Both the position numbers and the translations under genes were made by a program. From the NCBI GenBank assembly GCA_016786765.1, contig JAEUUZ010000060.1, positions 104,357-168,356 on the forward strand: 64,000 nt of DNA. The letters are read 5' to 3'. The notes below the pieces were generated by a model. It was not told where the DNA came from and did no database searches. It saw nothing but the letters and a program-made list of their open reading frames with translations. Numbering within the stretch: the stretch's first letter is position 1; every line of letters starts with the position of its first letter. Below are positions 26,246 to 36,466 of this stretch, in pieces. The DNA is from Chitinophagales bacterium (lineage in GTDB: Bacteria; Bacteroidota; Bacteroidia; Chitinophagales; LD1).

Positions 26246-26635
26246 ATGTTGACTACCGAACTCTTTTTTAAAATTTTCAAGTTTGCTGTTGTAGGGTTTT
26301 CTTCGTTCCTTATCGACATGGCTGTTACTTATACAGGTAAAGAGAAAATTCGATTAAATCAGTATGTAGCTAATACCTGTGGCTTTGTTTGTGCAGCTAT
26401 CTATAATTTTACACTCAACAGGCTATGGACCTTTCATAGCCACGATGTGGATATTCAAACACAAGCTCTGAAGTTTATGGCTTCTATGGCTTTTAGCTTG
26501 CTGATTGGGAATCTGATTATTTATGTGTTTAACGAGAAGTTTAAAATCAACTTTTATGTGGCAAAGATTATGTCAATTGCTATCAGTATGATTTGGAATT
26601 TTTCCATCAATAGTTTGTTGATTTTTACGAAGTAG
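26246..26635 (+). CDS. GtrA family membrane protein
   Basis: A 129-residue protein with four predicted helices, GtrA family (FKFAVVGFSSFLIDMAVTY near the N-terminus; YNFTLNRLWTFHS; SMIWNFSINSLLIFTK at the end). GtrA proteins are thought to flip undecaprenyl-phosphate-glucose or otherwise help move lipid-linked sugars. ATG at 26246 preferred to a TTG 18 bp upstream. No gtrB-like glycosyltransferase is next to it, so the partner lies elsewhere. Confidence 0.88.
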   Translation: MLTTELFFKIFKFAVVGFSSFLIDMAVTYTGKEKIRLNQYVANTCGFVCAAIYNFTLNRLWTFHSHDVDIQTQALKFMASMAFSLLIGNLIIYVFNEKFKINFYVAKIMSIAISMIWNFSINSLLIFTK

Positions 26636-26645
26636 TCTATACTTT

Positions 26646-26686
26646 TTTAATGTATTTTACGTTACTTCTTAATATGTTACATTAAA
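26646..26686. repeat. Inverted repeat upstream of secreted protein gene
   Basis: A 9-bp perfect inverted repeat, TTTAATGTA and TACATTAAA, with a 23-bp spacer, in the 67-bp gap between gtrA-like and the gene at 26703. It could be an operator or weak hairpin; no T run follows, so a terminator is unlikely. Confidence 0.35.
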
Positions 26687-26702
26687 TGACTACGCATTAT
26701 AA

Positions 26703-27071
26703 ATGAAAAGATATTTCTTTTTTTTGTTGCTCCTTTTTTCTTTATCTGACCTATTTGCACAAACTGAAAGTGTTGTAACTCCCATTGATTCAGTATTGAT
26801 GAAGCGCTTTTATTCCAAAGACATAAATGTGATTTTAGGTATTCCTTCCGTGTTCAACGTTCTCGAATGTCAATTTTTATTTTCGTGTAGAGGTGATCTC
26901 TATTGTGCATCCTATTCTGCTCCTACAAAGATATATACTCCACGTTTCGATCAACTTCAATGGTTTTTAAAGACAGGAAAAAAGGGCGACCGACTCATAT
27001 TTAGTGAAATAATAGTAATGAAAGGAGATCGGAAGTTGAAGTTGTTCAGTCAGATGTACTCGTTTCAGTAA
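26703..27071 (+). CDS. Small secreted hypothetical protein
   Basis: A 122-residue product with a signal peptide (MKRYFFFLLLLFSLSDLFAQ, cleavage at AQ). The mature part of about 100 residues has three cysteines and a basic C-terminal half (TGKKGDRLIFSEIIVMKGDRKLKLF). No recognised family. It is isolated, with a terminator following in the gap to the convergent groEL. Confidence 0.65.
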   Translation: MKRYFFFLLLLFSLSDLFAQTESVVTPIDSVLMKRFYSKDINVILGIPSVFNVLECQFLFSCRGDLYCASYSAPTKIYTPRFDQLQWFLKTGKKGDRLIFSEIIVMKGDRKLKLFSQMYSFQ

Positions 27072-27106
27072 TATTCATTTTTATCCATTACATTTTGAAT
27101 TAAAAC

Positions 27107-27135
27107 AAAAACGGCCACCCAAAGGCAGCCGTTTT
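27107..27135. terminator. Intrinsic terminator between convergent genes
   Basis: Arms AAAACGGC and GCCGTTTT with an imperfect inner stem, followed on the plus strand by CTATTTTTTTC and on the minus strand by TTGTTTTA. It lies between the genes ending at 27071 and 27158, so it can end both transcripts. Confidence 0.75.
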
Positions 27136-27157
27136 CTATTTTTTTCAAAGCTAATGA

Positions 27158-28810
<1,653 letters not shown>

Positions 28811-28847
28811 TTACAATTTATTATTTATGAATGAATGTTAGTGTGGA

Positions 28848-29126
28848 TTAAACGATAGCGAAAATATCTGATTCGCGCATCATCAAATATTCAACGCCAT
28901 CAATAGTGATTTCCGTTCCTGAATATTTGCCATACAAAATAGTATCGCCTACTTTAACTGTAGTTGGTTCGTCTTTTTTCCCGGGACCTACAGCTACTAC
29001 TGTACCTCTTTGTGGTTTTTCTTTAGCGGTATCCGGAATAATGATTCCGCTCGCTGTTTTCGTTTCTGCTTCTGCTGCTTTTACCACTACTCGGTCTGCA
29101 AGTGGTTTAATGTTTACATCTGCCAT
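28848..29126 (-). CDS. groES: Co-chaperonin GroES
   Basis: A 92-residue co-chaperonin, full length. [17 protein letters not shown] opens the protein, the mobile loop follows at [15 protein letters not shown] and [13 protein letters not shown] closes it. Forms the heptameric lid for GroEL. First gene of the operon. The 256-bp gap to 29383 is the promoter region; no clear TTTG/TAnnTTTG pair, HrcA or heat-shock site could be assigned by eye. Confidence 0.99.
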   Translation of the reverse strand: MADVNIKPLADRVVVKAAEAETKTASGIIIPDTAKEKPQRGTVVAVGPGKKDEPTTVKVGDTILYGKYSGTEITIDGVEYLMMRESDIFAIV

Positions 29127-29382
29127 AGTTTTTTGGATATAATTTTGTTTAGTAAAATTGATTTACGAGCCAAATGATACATATTCTGTGCCACCACAAA
29201 AATCCTTTCATTTTGGCAGAAAAATTGGCAATTGCCATTCAATTTTAAAAAGGATAAAGACAAGTTGACATTCTAAACAATAGAATTCAGCCAAATCAGA
29301 AATTCAGTTAGGCGAAGAAGAATCTTTTCTTTACTTTGTCATCGTAAATTTTTCTGCTCTTTTGCTAAACTTAATTACCGTT

Positions 29383-29712
29383 ATGAAGTACCTCTTTTTT
29401 GTGATTAGCTTACTGGGAATACTCACATTTTCTTCTTGTAAGAAGTGTTTTACATGCTCAAATATCTGCGAATATTGCGAATTGAAAGATAATACAGGGG
29501 CGGTGCTACAAAGCAAAACACTCTGCTCGGATTCCACTACGCCTGATAAATACGCGAAAGATTTAGCGCGAAAAGACTCTTTAGTTGGCCGAGGTTTTGT
29601 GTGCACATCTGCCGCCTCAACTACGGTGAAAGATTTCTGCTCTAATAGCGCAGCTACCGATCAATACACCGAGTACTATAACGACAAACAATTCACCTGC
29701 AAACAAAAATAA
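29383..29712 (+). CDS. Cys-rich small lipoprotein
   Basis: A 109-residue lipoprotein, ATG at 29383 giving the signal peptide MKYLFFVISLLGILTFSSC (lipobox FSSC). The mature protein starts CKKCFTCSNICEYCEL and holds about ten cysteines in total, including LCSD, FVCTS, FCSN and FTCKQ. Metal or disulfide binding is likely, but no family is recognised. The SSCKK-C-xx-C opening is shared with the 72-aa lipoprotein at 43943, so the two are probably related. Its stop is directly followed by the CDGSH gene (one base between). Confidence 0.7.
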   Translation: MKYLFFVISLLGILTFSSCKKCFTCSNICEYCELKDNTGAVLQSKTLCSDSTTPDKYAKDLARKDSLVGRGFVCTSAASTTVKDFCSNSAATDQYTEYYNDKQFTCKQK

Positions 29713-29713
29713 C

Positions 29714-29920
29714 ATGGAACTATTGAACAAAGAAGGAGAGGAGGTGCCGAATGTGGTGACGATTCGACCGAACGGCCCTGTGGTGATTACCGGTAATTTT
29801 ACCATTATCGATGAAGAAGGGAAGGAATTGGAAAAACGTGAAAGGTTATCGGTTTGCCGTTGTGGCTTAAGCAAAAATATGCCATTTTGCGATGGTGCGC
29901 ATAAAGTGGTAGCTCGTTAA
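29714..29920 (+). CDS. CDGSH-type iron-sulfur protein
   Basis: A 68-residue protein with one CDGSH (zf-CDGSH) motif: C48-R-C50-GLS-KNM-P57-F-C59-DGA-H63, the 3Cys-1His ligand set for a redox-active 2Fe-2S cluster. No membrane anchor, so soluble cytoplasmic. The short domain (YGFDG-like opening absent) suits a stand-alone member. It follows the lipoprotein gene with no gap (start one base after the stop). Electron transfer or cluster transfer is the usual suggestion. Confidence 0.93.
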   Translation: MELLNKEGEEVPNVVTIRPNGPVVITGNFTIIDEEGKELEKRERLSVCRCGLSKNMPFCDGAHKVVAR

Positions 29921-29996
29921 TTATCGCTAAAGGCTAGTTCTTGTTTTTCAAAAAATCTATTTTGGTGAAGTAAATAAACTGGCACTCACAAAACCC

Positions 29997-31253
29997 ATGA
30001 AACGAATTATTATTCTTGTTTTGTTTCTTTTTCCGATGCTTTCTCGGGCGTCCTATTTGTTGATTCCTATGGATGAGGCACAGAAAAATCACTTGAAAGC
30101 TTATGGTATAGCTTATTGGTTATTAAAGACTTATAATCAAGAAGTCGATTGGCTATTGAACTATCGTGGAGGTAGTTTTGCAGTAAAGTACGACCGCAAT
30201 TTTGAGAGCGAGTGCGGCATACGGGGTGTTTCGTATGAAGTAATTGCAGATGGCCAATACACCGGTATTTTAAATGAAATTGCCAATCCGGAAGTAAATA
30301 TGGAATTGGTGAAATTGGAAAAAGCACCACGCATGGCCGTGTATTCCCCCAAAGCGTTACAGCCATGGGACGATGCAGTTACTATGGTATTGAGCTATGC
30401 TGAAATTCCGTACGATGTGATTTATGATGATGACGTGTTGGATGAAAAATTGGCCCAATACGATTGGCTGCACCTGCATCACGAAGATTTTACGGGACAA
30501 TATGGTAAGTTTTATGCCTCCTATTCACAAGCTCAATGGTATAAAGGTCAAGTTGCAGAATTGGAAGACATTGCCAAGCGCAGAGGTTTCGATAAAGTAT
30601 CGAAATTGAAGTTGGCCGTATGCAAGAAGATTAAAGATTTTGTAGGCGGTGGTGGTTTTATGTTTGCTATGTGCAGCGCAACCGATTCTTACGACATTGC
30701 CTTGGATGCCGAAGGAACAGACATTTGTGATGTAATGTACGACCACGATGGACAATCGCCCAATGCGCAAAAGGAATTGGATTTTTCGAAAGGTTTTGCT
30801 TTTGAAAACTATCATTTGCGTACAAATCCTATGGAGTATGAATATTCTGACATAGATGCCAATGTTGGTCGTCAAGTACAAAAGGATTTAGATTATTTCA
30901 ATTTGTTTGATTTCTCGGCTAAATGGGACCAAATTCCAGCCATGTTAACACAATGCCACACAAAAGTAATTAAGGGCTTTATGGGGCAAACAACAGCTTT
31001 CAATAAGAACTATATTAAGAAAAGTGTGCTGGTTATGGGGCAAAATAAGTCAGCCAATGAAGCACGGTATGTGCACGGAGAATATGGAAAAGGGATGTGG
31101 ACGTTTTATGGAGGCCACGATCCTGAGGATTATCAACATTTAGTGGGCGACCCGAAAACCGATTTGAACATGCATCCTACATCACCGGGTTATCGATTGA
31201 TTTTGAATAATGTGTTGTTCCCGGCTGCAAAGAAGAAAAAACAGAAGACTTAA
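29997..31253 (+). CDS. Secreted protein often annotated asparagine synthetase B
   Basis: A 418-residue protein with a signal peptide (MKRIIILVLFLFPMLSRA). The mature start, SYLLIPMDEAQKNHLKAYGIAYW, is typical of a Bacteroidota group that databases often label asparagine synthetase B. I see no glutaminase N-terminal Cys2 or ATP-PP loop that would support that reaction, and the signal peptide argues against a cytosolic synthetase. Class I glutamine-amidotransferase-like or beta-agarase-like folds are possible from the central GGGGFMFAMCSATDS stretch. Tail is basic (AAKKKKQKT). Function should be regarded as unknown. Followed by gpsA after 23 bp. Confidence 0.7.
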   Translation: MKRIIILVLFLFPMLSRASYLLIPMDEAQKNHLKAYGIAYWLLKTYNQEVDWLLNYRGGSFAVKYDRNFESECGIRGVSYEVIADGQYTGILNEIANPEVNMELVKLEKAPRMAVYSPKALQPWDDAVTMVLSYAEIPYDVIYDDDVLDEKLAQYDWLHLHHEDFTGQYGKFYASYSQAQWYKGQVAELEDIAKRRGFDKVSKLKLAVCKKIKDFVGGGGFMFAMCSATDSYDIALDAEGTDICDVMYDHDGQSPNAQKELDFSKGFAFENYHLRTNPMEYEYSDIDANVGRQVQKDLDYFNLFDFSAKWDQIPAMLTQCHTKVIKGFMGQTTAFNKNYIKKSVLVMGQNKSANEARYVHGEYGKGMWTFYGGHDPEDYQHLVGDPKTDLNMHPTSPGYRLILNNVLFPAAKKKKQKT

Positions 31254-31276
31254 TATTTGTGACCTAATACCAAACC

Positions 31277-32320
31277 ATGAGCAAAGAAAAAATTGTAGGC
31301 GTGATTGGTGCCGGAAGTTTCGGTACGGCTGTGTCGAATCTATTGGCCGAAAATACTAAAGTGTACTTGTATGAACGCAACCCGGAAGTTCGGGAACGCA
31401 TGGCGCGTGATGGGGTAAATCGCAATCATGTAATGCATCCGAATATTACGGTTACGGATTCGTTTGAAGAAATGGCCGAAAAATCGTGTATGCTTTTTCC
31501 TGTAGTTCCATCTGCTTCGTTTAAACAAATGATTATTGACTTATCGCCTTATTTACGTCCCGATCATTTGATGATTCACGCCACAAAAGGCTTACACTGT
31601 GAGTTTGATATCGATACTATTGATGCAAAAGATGTGAATTTGAAAAACATCAAAACCATGTCGGAAATCATCCAGCAAGAAACCGCTATTGTGCGTATTG
31701 GTTGTATTGCCGGCCCGAATTTAGCTGCTGAGTTAGCTGAGCATCAACCGGCCGGAACGGTAATTGCCAGTAGATTTGATGAAGTGATCCGCGAAGGTAA
31801 GTCAGTATTGCAAAGCGATAGATTTCAAGTGTTTGGCAACAAAGATTTATTGGGAATTGAACTGGCCGGGGTGTTAAAAAACTATATTGCTTTGGCCTCC
31901 GGAGCATTATCGGGTGTAGGTTATGGTGAAAATACAAGAGCCCTTTTGATTACCCGAGGAATGGGAGAGATGATTAGAATTGGGAAAGCCTTAGGTGCCG
32001 ATAAACGTGCGTTTTTAGGTATTGCCGGTATTGGCGATTTAATTGCTACTTGTGCTTCTCCTAAATCAAGAAACTATACGGTAGGTTATAGAATTGCTAA
32101 AGGGGAGTCCTTAGAAGAAGTATTAGCCTCGATGAGTGAAGTAGCTGAAGGGGTCCGGACATTAAAAATTTGCAAGCTCATAGTTGATCATATCGGAGCC
32201 AACGCACCATTGCTTCAAGTTCTGTATTCCGTGTTTTTTGAAGGATTGAAAATGGATAAAGCGATTACATACTTAATGCGCTACCCTGTTGGACAAGACG
32301 CAGAATATTTAGATTTGTAA
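31277..32320 (+). CDS. gpsA: Glycerol-3-phosphate dehydrogenase [NAD(P)+]
   Basis: A 347-residue cytoplasmic enzyme that reduces dihydroxyacetone phosphate to sn-glycerol 3-phosphate for phospholipid synthesis. Rossmann motif GVIGAGSFGTAVSNLLAEN at 8-26, catalytic-lysine region GVLKNYIALASGALSG and NTRALLITRGMGEM are all present. Length is normal to slightly long. It is 23 bp downstream of the secreted protein gene in the same direction and convergent with the sterol-desaturase-family gene ending at 32328. Confidence 0.97.
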   Translation: MSKEKIVGVIGAGSFGTAVSNLLAENTKVYLYERNPEVRERMARDGVNRNHVMHPNITVTDSFEEMAEKSCMLFPVVPSASFKQMIIDLSPYLRPDHLMIHATKGLHCEFDIDTIDAKDVNLKNIKTMSEIIQQETAIVRIGCIAGPNLAAELAEHQPAGTVIASRFDEVIREGKSVLQSDRFQVFGNKDLLGIELAGVLKNYIALASGALSGVGYGENTRALLITRGMGEMIRIGKALGADKRAFLGIAGIGDLIATCASPKSRNYTVGYRIAKGESLEEVLASMSEVAEGVRTLKICKLIVDHIGANAPLLQVLYSVFFEGLKMDKAITYLMRYPVGQDAEYLDL

Positions 32321-32327
32321 CAGCTAT

Positions 32328-33587
32328 TTATTGTACTGTAGCCAAAGCAAATGCTTCGCCTTCCGTTTTTCCGTTTCGGAAGAAAAAAGAAATATACAGT
32401 AAGGAAGCTCCTACTAAAAGAAGTGTTAGAATGCTAACCCAACCGATAAGCGTAATCAATTCGTGTTGGTGTAATACAAGAATGAACGTAGACCCCATTA
32501 ATAACAATCTTCCAATCTCCGAGAAAATAGCCCATGGTTTAGCTTCCAATATTCCATACCAACTATAAATCATCAACATTATTTCTGCTGAAAAAAGGAG
32601 CCGATCTGTTACCGTTAAAACGTTTTGTTGATTAATGGTAAAATACATGAAAATTAACCCCAGTAACAATTGAAAAATAAGATACGGTTTAGCAAATGCA
32701 AACTGCTTGCTCGTCCATTTAACTTGATCTTCTAAATCATAGCCTATTCGTTGTATTAAATCGGTTTGTTGTAAGCCTCTTGGTCGCCAAGTAAGTGGCA
32801 TAAACCAAATCTTAAGTTTGTCTACGAAATATGGAGCTGCAATGGCATCATCAATTAACTGTTTCCAGTATTGAATATTGATGTAGAATGGATCCCAAGT
32901 TCGAGGAGGATGGGTAAGTCCATAACATACAGGTTTTTCTTCTTTGGCGAAAGTGCCAAAAATTCTATCCCAGATAATCAAAAACTCGGAAAAATTTTTG
33001 TCGATATACTCTGGATTTACGCCATGATGCACTCGATGATGAGATGGGGTTACGAATATTTTTTCAATCCAACCTAATTTATTAATGAGCTGTGTGTGGT
33101 GCCAATAGGCTATGAACAGGTGAATTGCCGCCATACTGTAAATCATTTCTGGTGAAAAACCGAAAACAACTAATATCCAATCAAAAAATAGAAACTGAAA
33201 GATACGCTGGGTGAAACTTGCTCGTAATCCAACAGAAAGATTGAGTTCTTCGCTGCTGTGGTGTGGCATATGTGCTGCCCAAAAGATGTGTAAGGTGTGT
33301 CCTATTCTGTGAAACCAATAAAATACAAAGTCTTGGAGAATCAATAACAATAAAAGGAAATACCAAGTAGAAGGTACTTTCCAAGGAATATATTGATAAA
33401 TAAAGCCGTAAAATTTGAAAACAAAAAAGGCGACACCTAAGTTAACGCATTGATTGCCTATGCCTGTACCAAGATTTGTGATAGTATCTTGAAAATTATA
33501 AATCCCGTTTTTCTTGTATACTGAATATCCAATTTCAAACAGTAATAATAACAGCACTAATGGTGTTATGAAAGCGTAAATATTCAT
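32328..33587 (-). CDS. Sterol desaturase family protein (alkylglycerol monooxygenase-like)
   Basis: A 419-residue polytopic di-iron membrane oxygenase. Histidine boxes: FYWFHRIGHTLHIFW, AAHMPHHSSEELNLS and VTPSHHRVHHGVNPEYIDKN, followed by the WDRIFGTF signature. A C-terminal region (about 270-419) adds four helices. Length and layout resemble the alkylglycerol monooxygenase branch of the FA_hydroxylase superfamily. It is one of three closely similar genes in this window (others at 47886 and 63052). Substrate unknown; ether lipids, sterols or hopanoid-like lipids are possible. Confidence 0.9.
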   Translation of the reverse strand: MNIYAFITPLVLLLLLFEIGYSVYKKNGIYNFQDTITNLGTGIGNQCVNLGVAFFVFKFYGFIYQYIPWKVPSTWYFLLLLLILQDFVFYWFHRIGHTLHIFWAAHMPHHSSEELNLSVGLRASFTQRIFQFLFFDWILVVFGFSPEMIYSMAAIHLFIAYWHHTQLINKLGWIEKIFVTPSHHRVHHGVNPEYIDKNFSEFLIIWDRIFGTFAKEEKPVCYGLTHPPRTWDPFYINIQYWKQLIDDAIAAPYFVDKLKIWFMPLTWRPRGLQQTDLIQRIGYDLEDQVKWTSKQFAFAKPYLIFQLLLGLIFMYFTINQQNVLTVTDRLLFSAEIMLMIYSWYGILEAKPWAIFSEIGRLLLMGSTFILVLHQHELITLIGWVSILTLLLVGASLLYISFFFRNGKTEGEAFALATVQ

Positions 33588-33647
33588 ATCCGGTTTTTAG
33601 GTTATGACTAATCTACTGATTGTTTTGGGAAATGAGAAATAACAGTC

Positions 33648-34397
33648 CTAAAGACTATTGTTTTGAAGATTGCTTTTGGCTAATTTATCGATGTATGGAG
33701 ACTGAAATACTGATTTAATTATTTCGGTATGTCGCATGTTATGGATATCTGTACCGGCAAATTCAATCATATTGTTGTCAATCAATCGTTCAGCATACGA
33801 TTGAGCGTTTTTTCCATACAAGCCAATGAGTGAACCGAGATTAATTTGAAACAAAATGCCGGAATCGCGTAGTTCTTTATAATCCTCTAATGAAGATTGA
33901 TAAAAGAAAGGATAACGTTCGGGATGGGCCAAAATAACTTTGTACCCAGCACTTCGCAACTCAAAGAAAAGTTTGGTCATATTCATTGGCTTAGTATAGT
34001 AAGAAAGCTCAACTAAAACATGGTTATTCCCGAAAGTAATAAACTCTTTGTTTTTTATTTTTTGAAAGATCCCTTCATCTAAGTAATATTCAGCAGTAGC
34101 GTCAAATTCGATTTTAATATTTCGTTTTGAAAGTTCATTGCGAACATCATCTCGTCCTCTAAGAATAATTTCCGGAGTATTCACATAACCATCTAGCATT
34201 ACATGAGGAGATGTAATGATTTTAGTGTAACCCAAAGCTGCAAGCTGTTCTATGACAGCTATTGCATCTTCTAACGTTTTTACTCCATCATCAATGCCCG
34301 GAATAAGATGAGAGTGCATATCGGTTTGAAGCCAAGAGAAGTCCTTTATAGAAGAATCTTGGGGTTTACTGCCAAAAAGTTTTGAGAAAAATGACAT
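33648..34397 (-). CDS. CpsB/CapC-type tyrosine-protein phosphatase (PHP fold)
   Basis: A 249-residue Mn-dependent phosphatase of the PHP family. The metal-binding motif TDMHSHLIPGIDDG contains H28 and H30, and further ligands lie in TSPHVM, LAHPERYPF and AGTDIHN. In other bacteria these enzymes dephosphorylate BY-kinases that control polysaccharide polymerisation or export. It is the last gene of the 41778-33648 nucleotide-sugar operon, with a 1-bp overlap with the epimerase gene, and no BY-kinase/Wzc gene is present in the window. Confidence 0.9.
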   Translation of the reverse strand: MSFFSKLFGSKPQDSSIKDFSWLQTDMHSHLIPGIDDGVKTLEDAIAVIEQLAALGYTKIITSPHVMLDGYVNTPEIILRGRDDVRNELSKRNIKIEFDATAEYYLDEGIFQKIKNKEFITFGNNHVLVELSYYTKPMNMTKLFFELRSAGYKVILAHPERYPFFYQSSLEDYKELRDSGILFQINLGSLIGLYGKNAQSYAERLIDNNMIEFAGTDIHNMRHTEIIKSVFQSPYIDKLAKSNLQNNSL

Positions 34398-35392
34398 TAA
34401 TTGGATTTGTATTTCTCAACAAAAAATTGAACTGTAATATCTAAGCCTTTTTTAAAATCAAATTTAGGGTCATATCCTAACAATTCAATTGCTTTTGAAA
34501 TATCGGCTAACGAATTGCGAATATCGCCAGCTCTTGCTTCTCGATGTGTTGAAGTATGGTCACTTATAAGATATGCTGCAATAGCATTATAAAGATAGTT
34601 TACCGAGAAATTACTTCCACAAGCAATATTAAATATTTGTCCTTTTGCTTTTTCGTTTTGCGTAAGCATAGCACGAATATTAGCTTGTACGGCATTTTCT
34701 ACAAACGTGAAATCGCGTGTTTGTTCACCATCGCCATCAATATACACCGGTTCACGTTTCATGATTTTATCTACGAAAATGGGAATTACTGCAGCATACA
34801 TGCCTGCCGGATCTTGCCGTGGTCCGAAAATGTTGAAGTAACGCAAACCAATAATGTCCATAGCATAAGCCTTAGAAAATACAGCTGCATACAATTCGTT
34901 TGCATACTTCGACACGGCATAAGGCGATAGTTGGTTGCCAATTTTTGATTCTACTTTTGGAAGTGATTGCTCATCGCCATAAACCGATGACGAAGAAGCA
35001 AAAACAAACTGCTTTACACCGGCATCTTTAGCTGCAGTGAGCATATTCACAAAGCCTCCTACGTTGATTTCATTCGTTCGGTAGGGTTCTTTTAAAGAGC
35101 GAGGAACAGAGCCTAAAGCCGCTTGGTGCGATACAAAATCAATACCCTCACATGCTTTTCTACATGTTTCTAGATCGGTTATACTGCCTTCAATAACTTC
35201 AAAATTGGGCAACGAAAGAAAGGGCTCAATATTCTTTTTTGAGCTGGTAGCATAGTTATCTAACACCCGAACCTTACCGGCATTGTACTTCAATAGGTAC
35301 TCCACGATATTGGAGCCAATAAACCCGGACCCCCCTGTTACAAGGAATGAAAATGCAGATAAATCGGATGTATGATAACTGTTTTCGTACAT
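34397..35392 (-). CDS. UDP-GlcNAc 4-epimerase-like SDR (WbpP/TviC-like)
   Basis: A 331-residue extended SDR. ATG at 35392 (MYENSYHTSDLS) is chosen because the longer frame to 35446 would overlap the upstream gene by 53 bp. NAD-binding VTGGSGFIGSNI, catalytic SSSSVYGD with YAVSK (YxxxK), and GSVPRSL match the WbpP/TviC group, which interconverts UDP-GlcNAc or UDP-GlcNAcA with their C4 epimers. Its neighbour at 36467 is the matching UDP-HexNAc dehydrogenase, as in Vi-antigen-like operons. Exact substrate (GlcNAc, Glc or GlcNAcA) is uncertain. Confidence 0.88.
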   Translation of the reverse strand: MYENSYHTSDLSAFSFLVTGGSGFIGSNIVEYLLKYNAGKVRVLDNYATSSKKNIEPFLSLPNFEVIEGSITDLETCRKACEGIDFVSHQAALGSVPRSLKEPYRTNEINVGGFVNMLTAAKDAGVKQFVFASSSSVYGDEQSLPKVESKIGNQLSPYAVSKYANELYAAVFSKAYAMDIIGLRYFNIFGPRQDPAGMYAAVIPIFVDKIMKREPVYIDGDGEQTRDFTFVENAVQANIRAMLTQNEKAKGQIFNIACGSNFSVNYLYNAIAAYLISDHTSTHREARAGDIRNSLADISKAIELLGYDPKFDFKKGLDITVQFFVEKYKSN

Positions 35393-35393
35393 G

Positions 35394-36464
35394 TTATCGG
35401 TTATATTGTTGATTGTAATACTGCTGATAGTTTCCACTGGTAACACTTTCCAACCATTGGTTGTTCGCTAAGTACCAATCAACGGTTTTTTCCAAACCTT
35501 CTTCAAATTGTAAGGATGGTTTCCATCCTAAATCGTTTTGTAATTTAGTAGAATCGATGGCATAGCGCAAATCATGTCCGGCACGGTCTTTTACGAAGGT
35601 TATCAATTGTTCGTTTGTGCCTGGTGTTCTTCCCAATTTACCATCCATAATTTTGCAAAGCAAACGAATAACATCGATGTTCGTCCATTCGTTGTGCCCT
35701 CCAATATTGTAGGTAGAACCATCGTTTGCCTGGTGATAAATTACATCAATAGCTCTAGCATGGTCCACTACATATAACCAATCGCGAACGTTTTCACCTT
35801 TTCCATAGATAGGAAGTGGTTTATTGTTTTTGATGTTATTAATACAAAGTGGAATCAATTTTTCAGGAAAATGATTCGGACCGTAATTGTTTGAACAGTT
35901 CGAAATCACAGCCGGTAAATTGTAGGTGTCGTGATAGGCTCTTACAAAATGATCGGAACTGGCTTTTGATGCAGAATACGGACTGTGTGGATCATATGCC
36001 GTTGTTTCGGTGAACATGCCTTCCTCGCCTAAAGCACCATACACTTCATCGGTAGAAACGTGATAAAAACGTTTGCCTTCAACTTTACTATCTTTACTGC
36101 AGCCCCAAGTTGCTCGAGCAGCATTCAATAGGTTAACGGTTCCAATAACATTAGTAATCACAAACTCCATAGGATTGCTAATCGAGCGATCTACATGGCT
36201 TTCAGCTGCTAAATGTATAACTCCATCAAACTGATGGGTAGTAAACAATTCATTTATGAAAGCAGTATCTGCAATATCCCCTTTAACAAAAGTATAATTG
36301 GGCGATTGATCGATATCACTTAAGTTTTCTAAGTTACCTGCATAAGTTAACTTATCCAAATTGAAAATGTGATAATTCGGATATTGAGTAACAAATAGAC
36401 GAACTACGTGAGAACCAATAAAACCGGCTCCTCCGGTGATAAGGATTTTTTTTGTGAATTCCAT
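35394..36464 (-). CDS. rfbB: dTDP-glucose 4,6-dehydratase
   Basis: A 356-residue SDR. ATG at 36464 (MEFTKKILITGGAGF) is preferred because an earlier ATG at 36479 would overlap the previous gene. NAD motif ITGGAGFIGSHVV, the catalytic STDEVYG, and the YSASK YxxxK pair are present, with GEGKNVRDWLYV-like GEGENVRDWLYVVDH near 235. Converts dTDP-glucose to dTDP-4-keto-6-deoxyglucose, the branch point for 6-deoxysugars. The normal rml partners (RmlA, RmlC, RmlD) are not present in this window. Confidence 0.93.
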   Translation of the reverse strand: MEFTKKILITGGAGFIGSHVVRLFVTQYPNYHIFNLDKLTYAGNLENLSDIDQSPNYTFVKGDIADTAFINELFTTHQFDGVIHLAAESHVDRSISNPMEFVITNVIGTVNLLNAARATWGCSKDSKVEGKRFYHVSTDEVYGALGEEGMFTETTAYDPHSPYSASKASSDHFVRAYHDTYNLPAVISNCSNNYGPNHFPEKLIPLCINNIKNNKPLPIYGKGENVRDWLYVVDHARAIDVIYHQANDGSTYNIGGHNEWTNIDVIRLLCKIMDGKLGRTPGTNEQLITFVKDRAGHDLRYAIDSTKLQNDLGWKPSLQFEEGLEKTVDWYLANNQWLESVTSGNYQQYYNQQYNR

Positions 36465-36466
36465 AT

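Noticed and set aside
29127..29382. HrcA/CIRCE or sigma-A promoter upstream of groES
   Set aside because: I looked for TTAGCACTC-N9-GAGTGCTAA and TTTG-N19-TAnnTTTG on the minus strand and found no convincing match; the promoter is not assigned.
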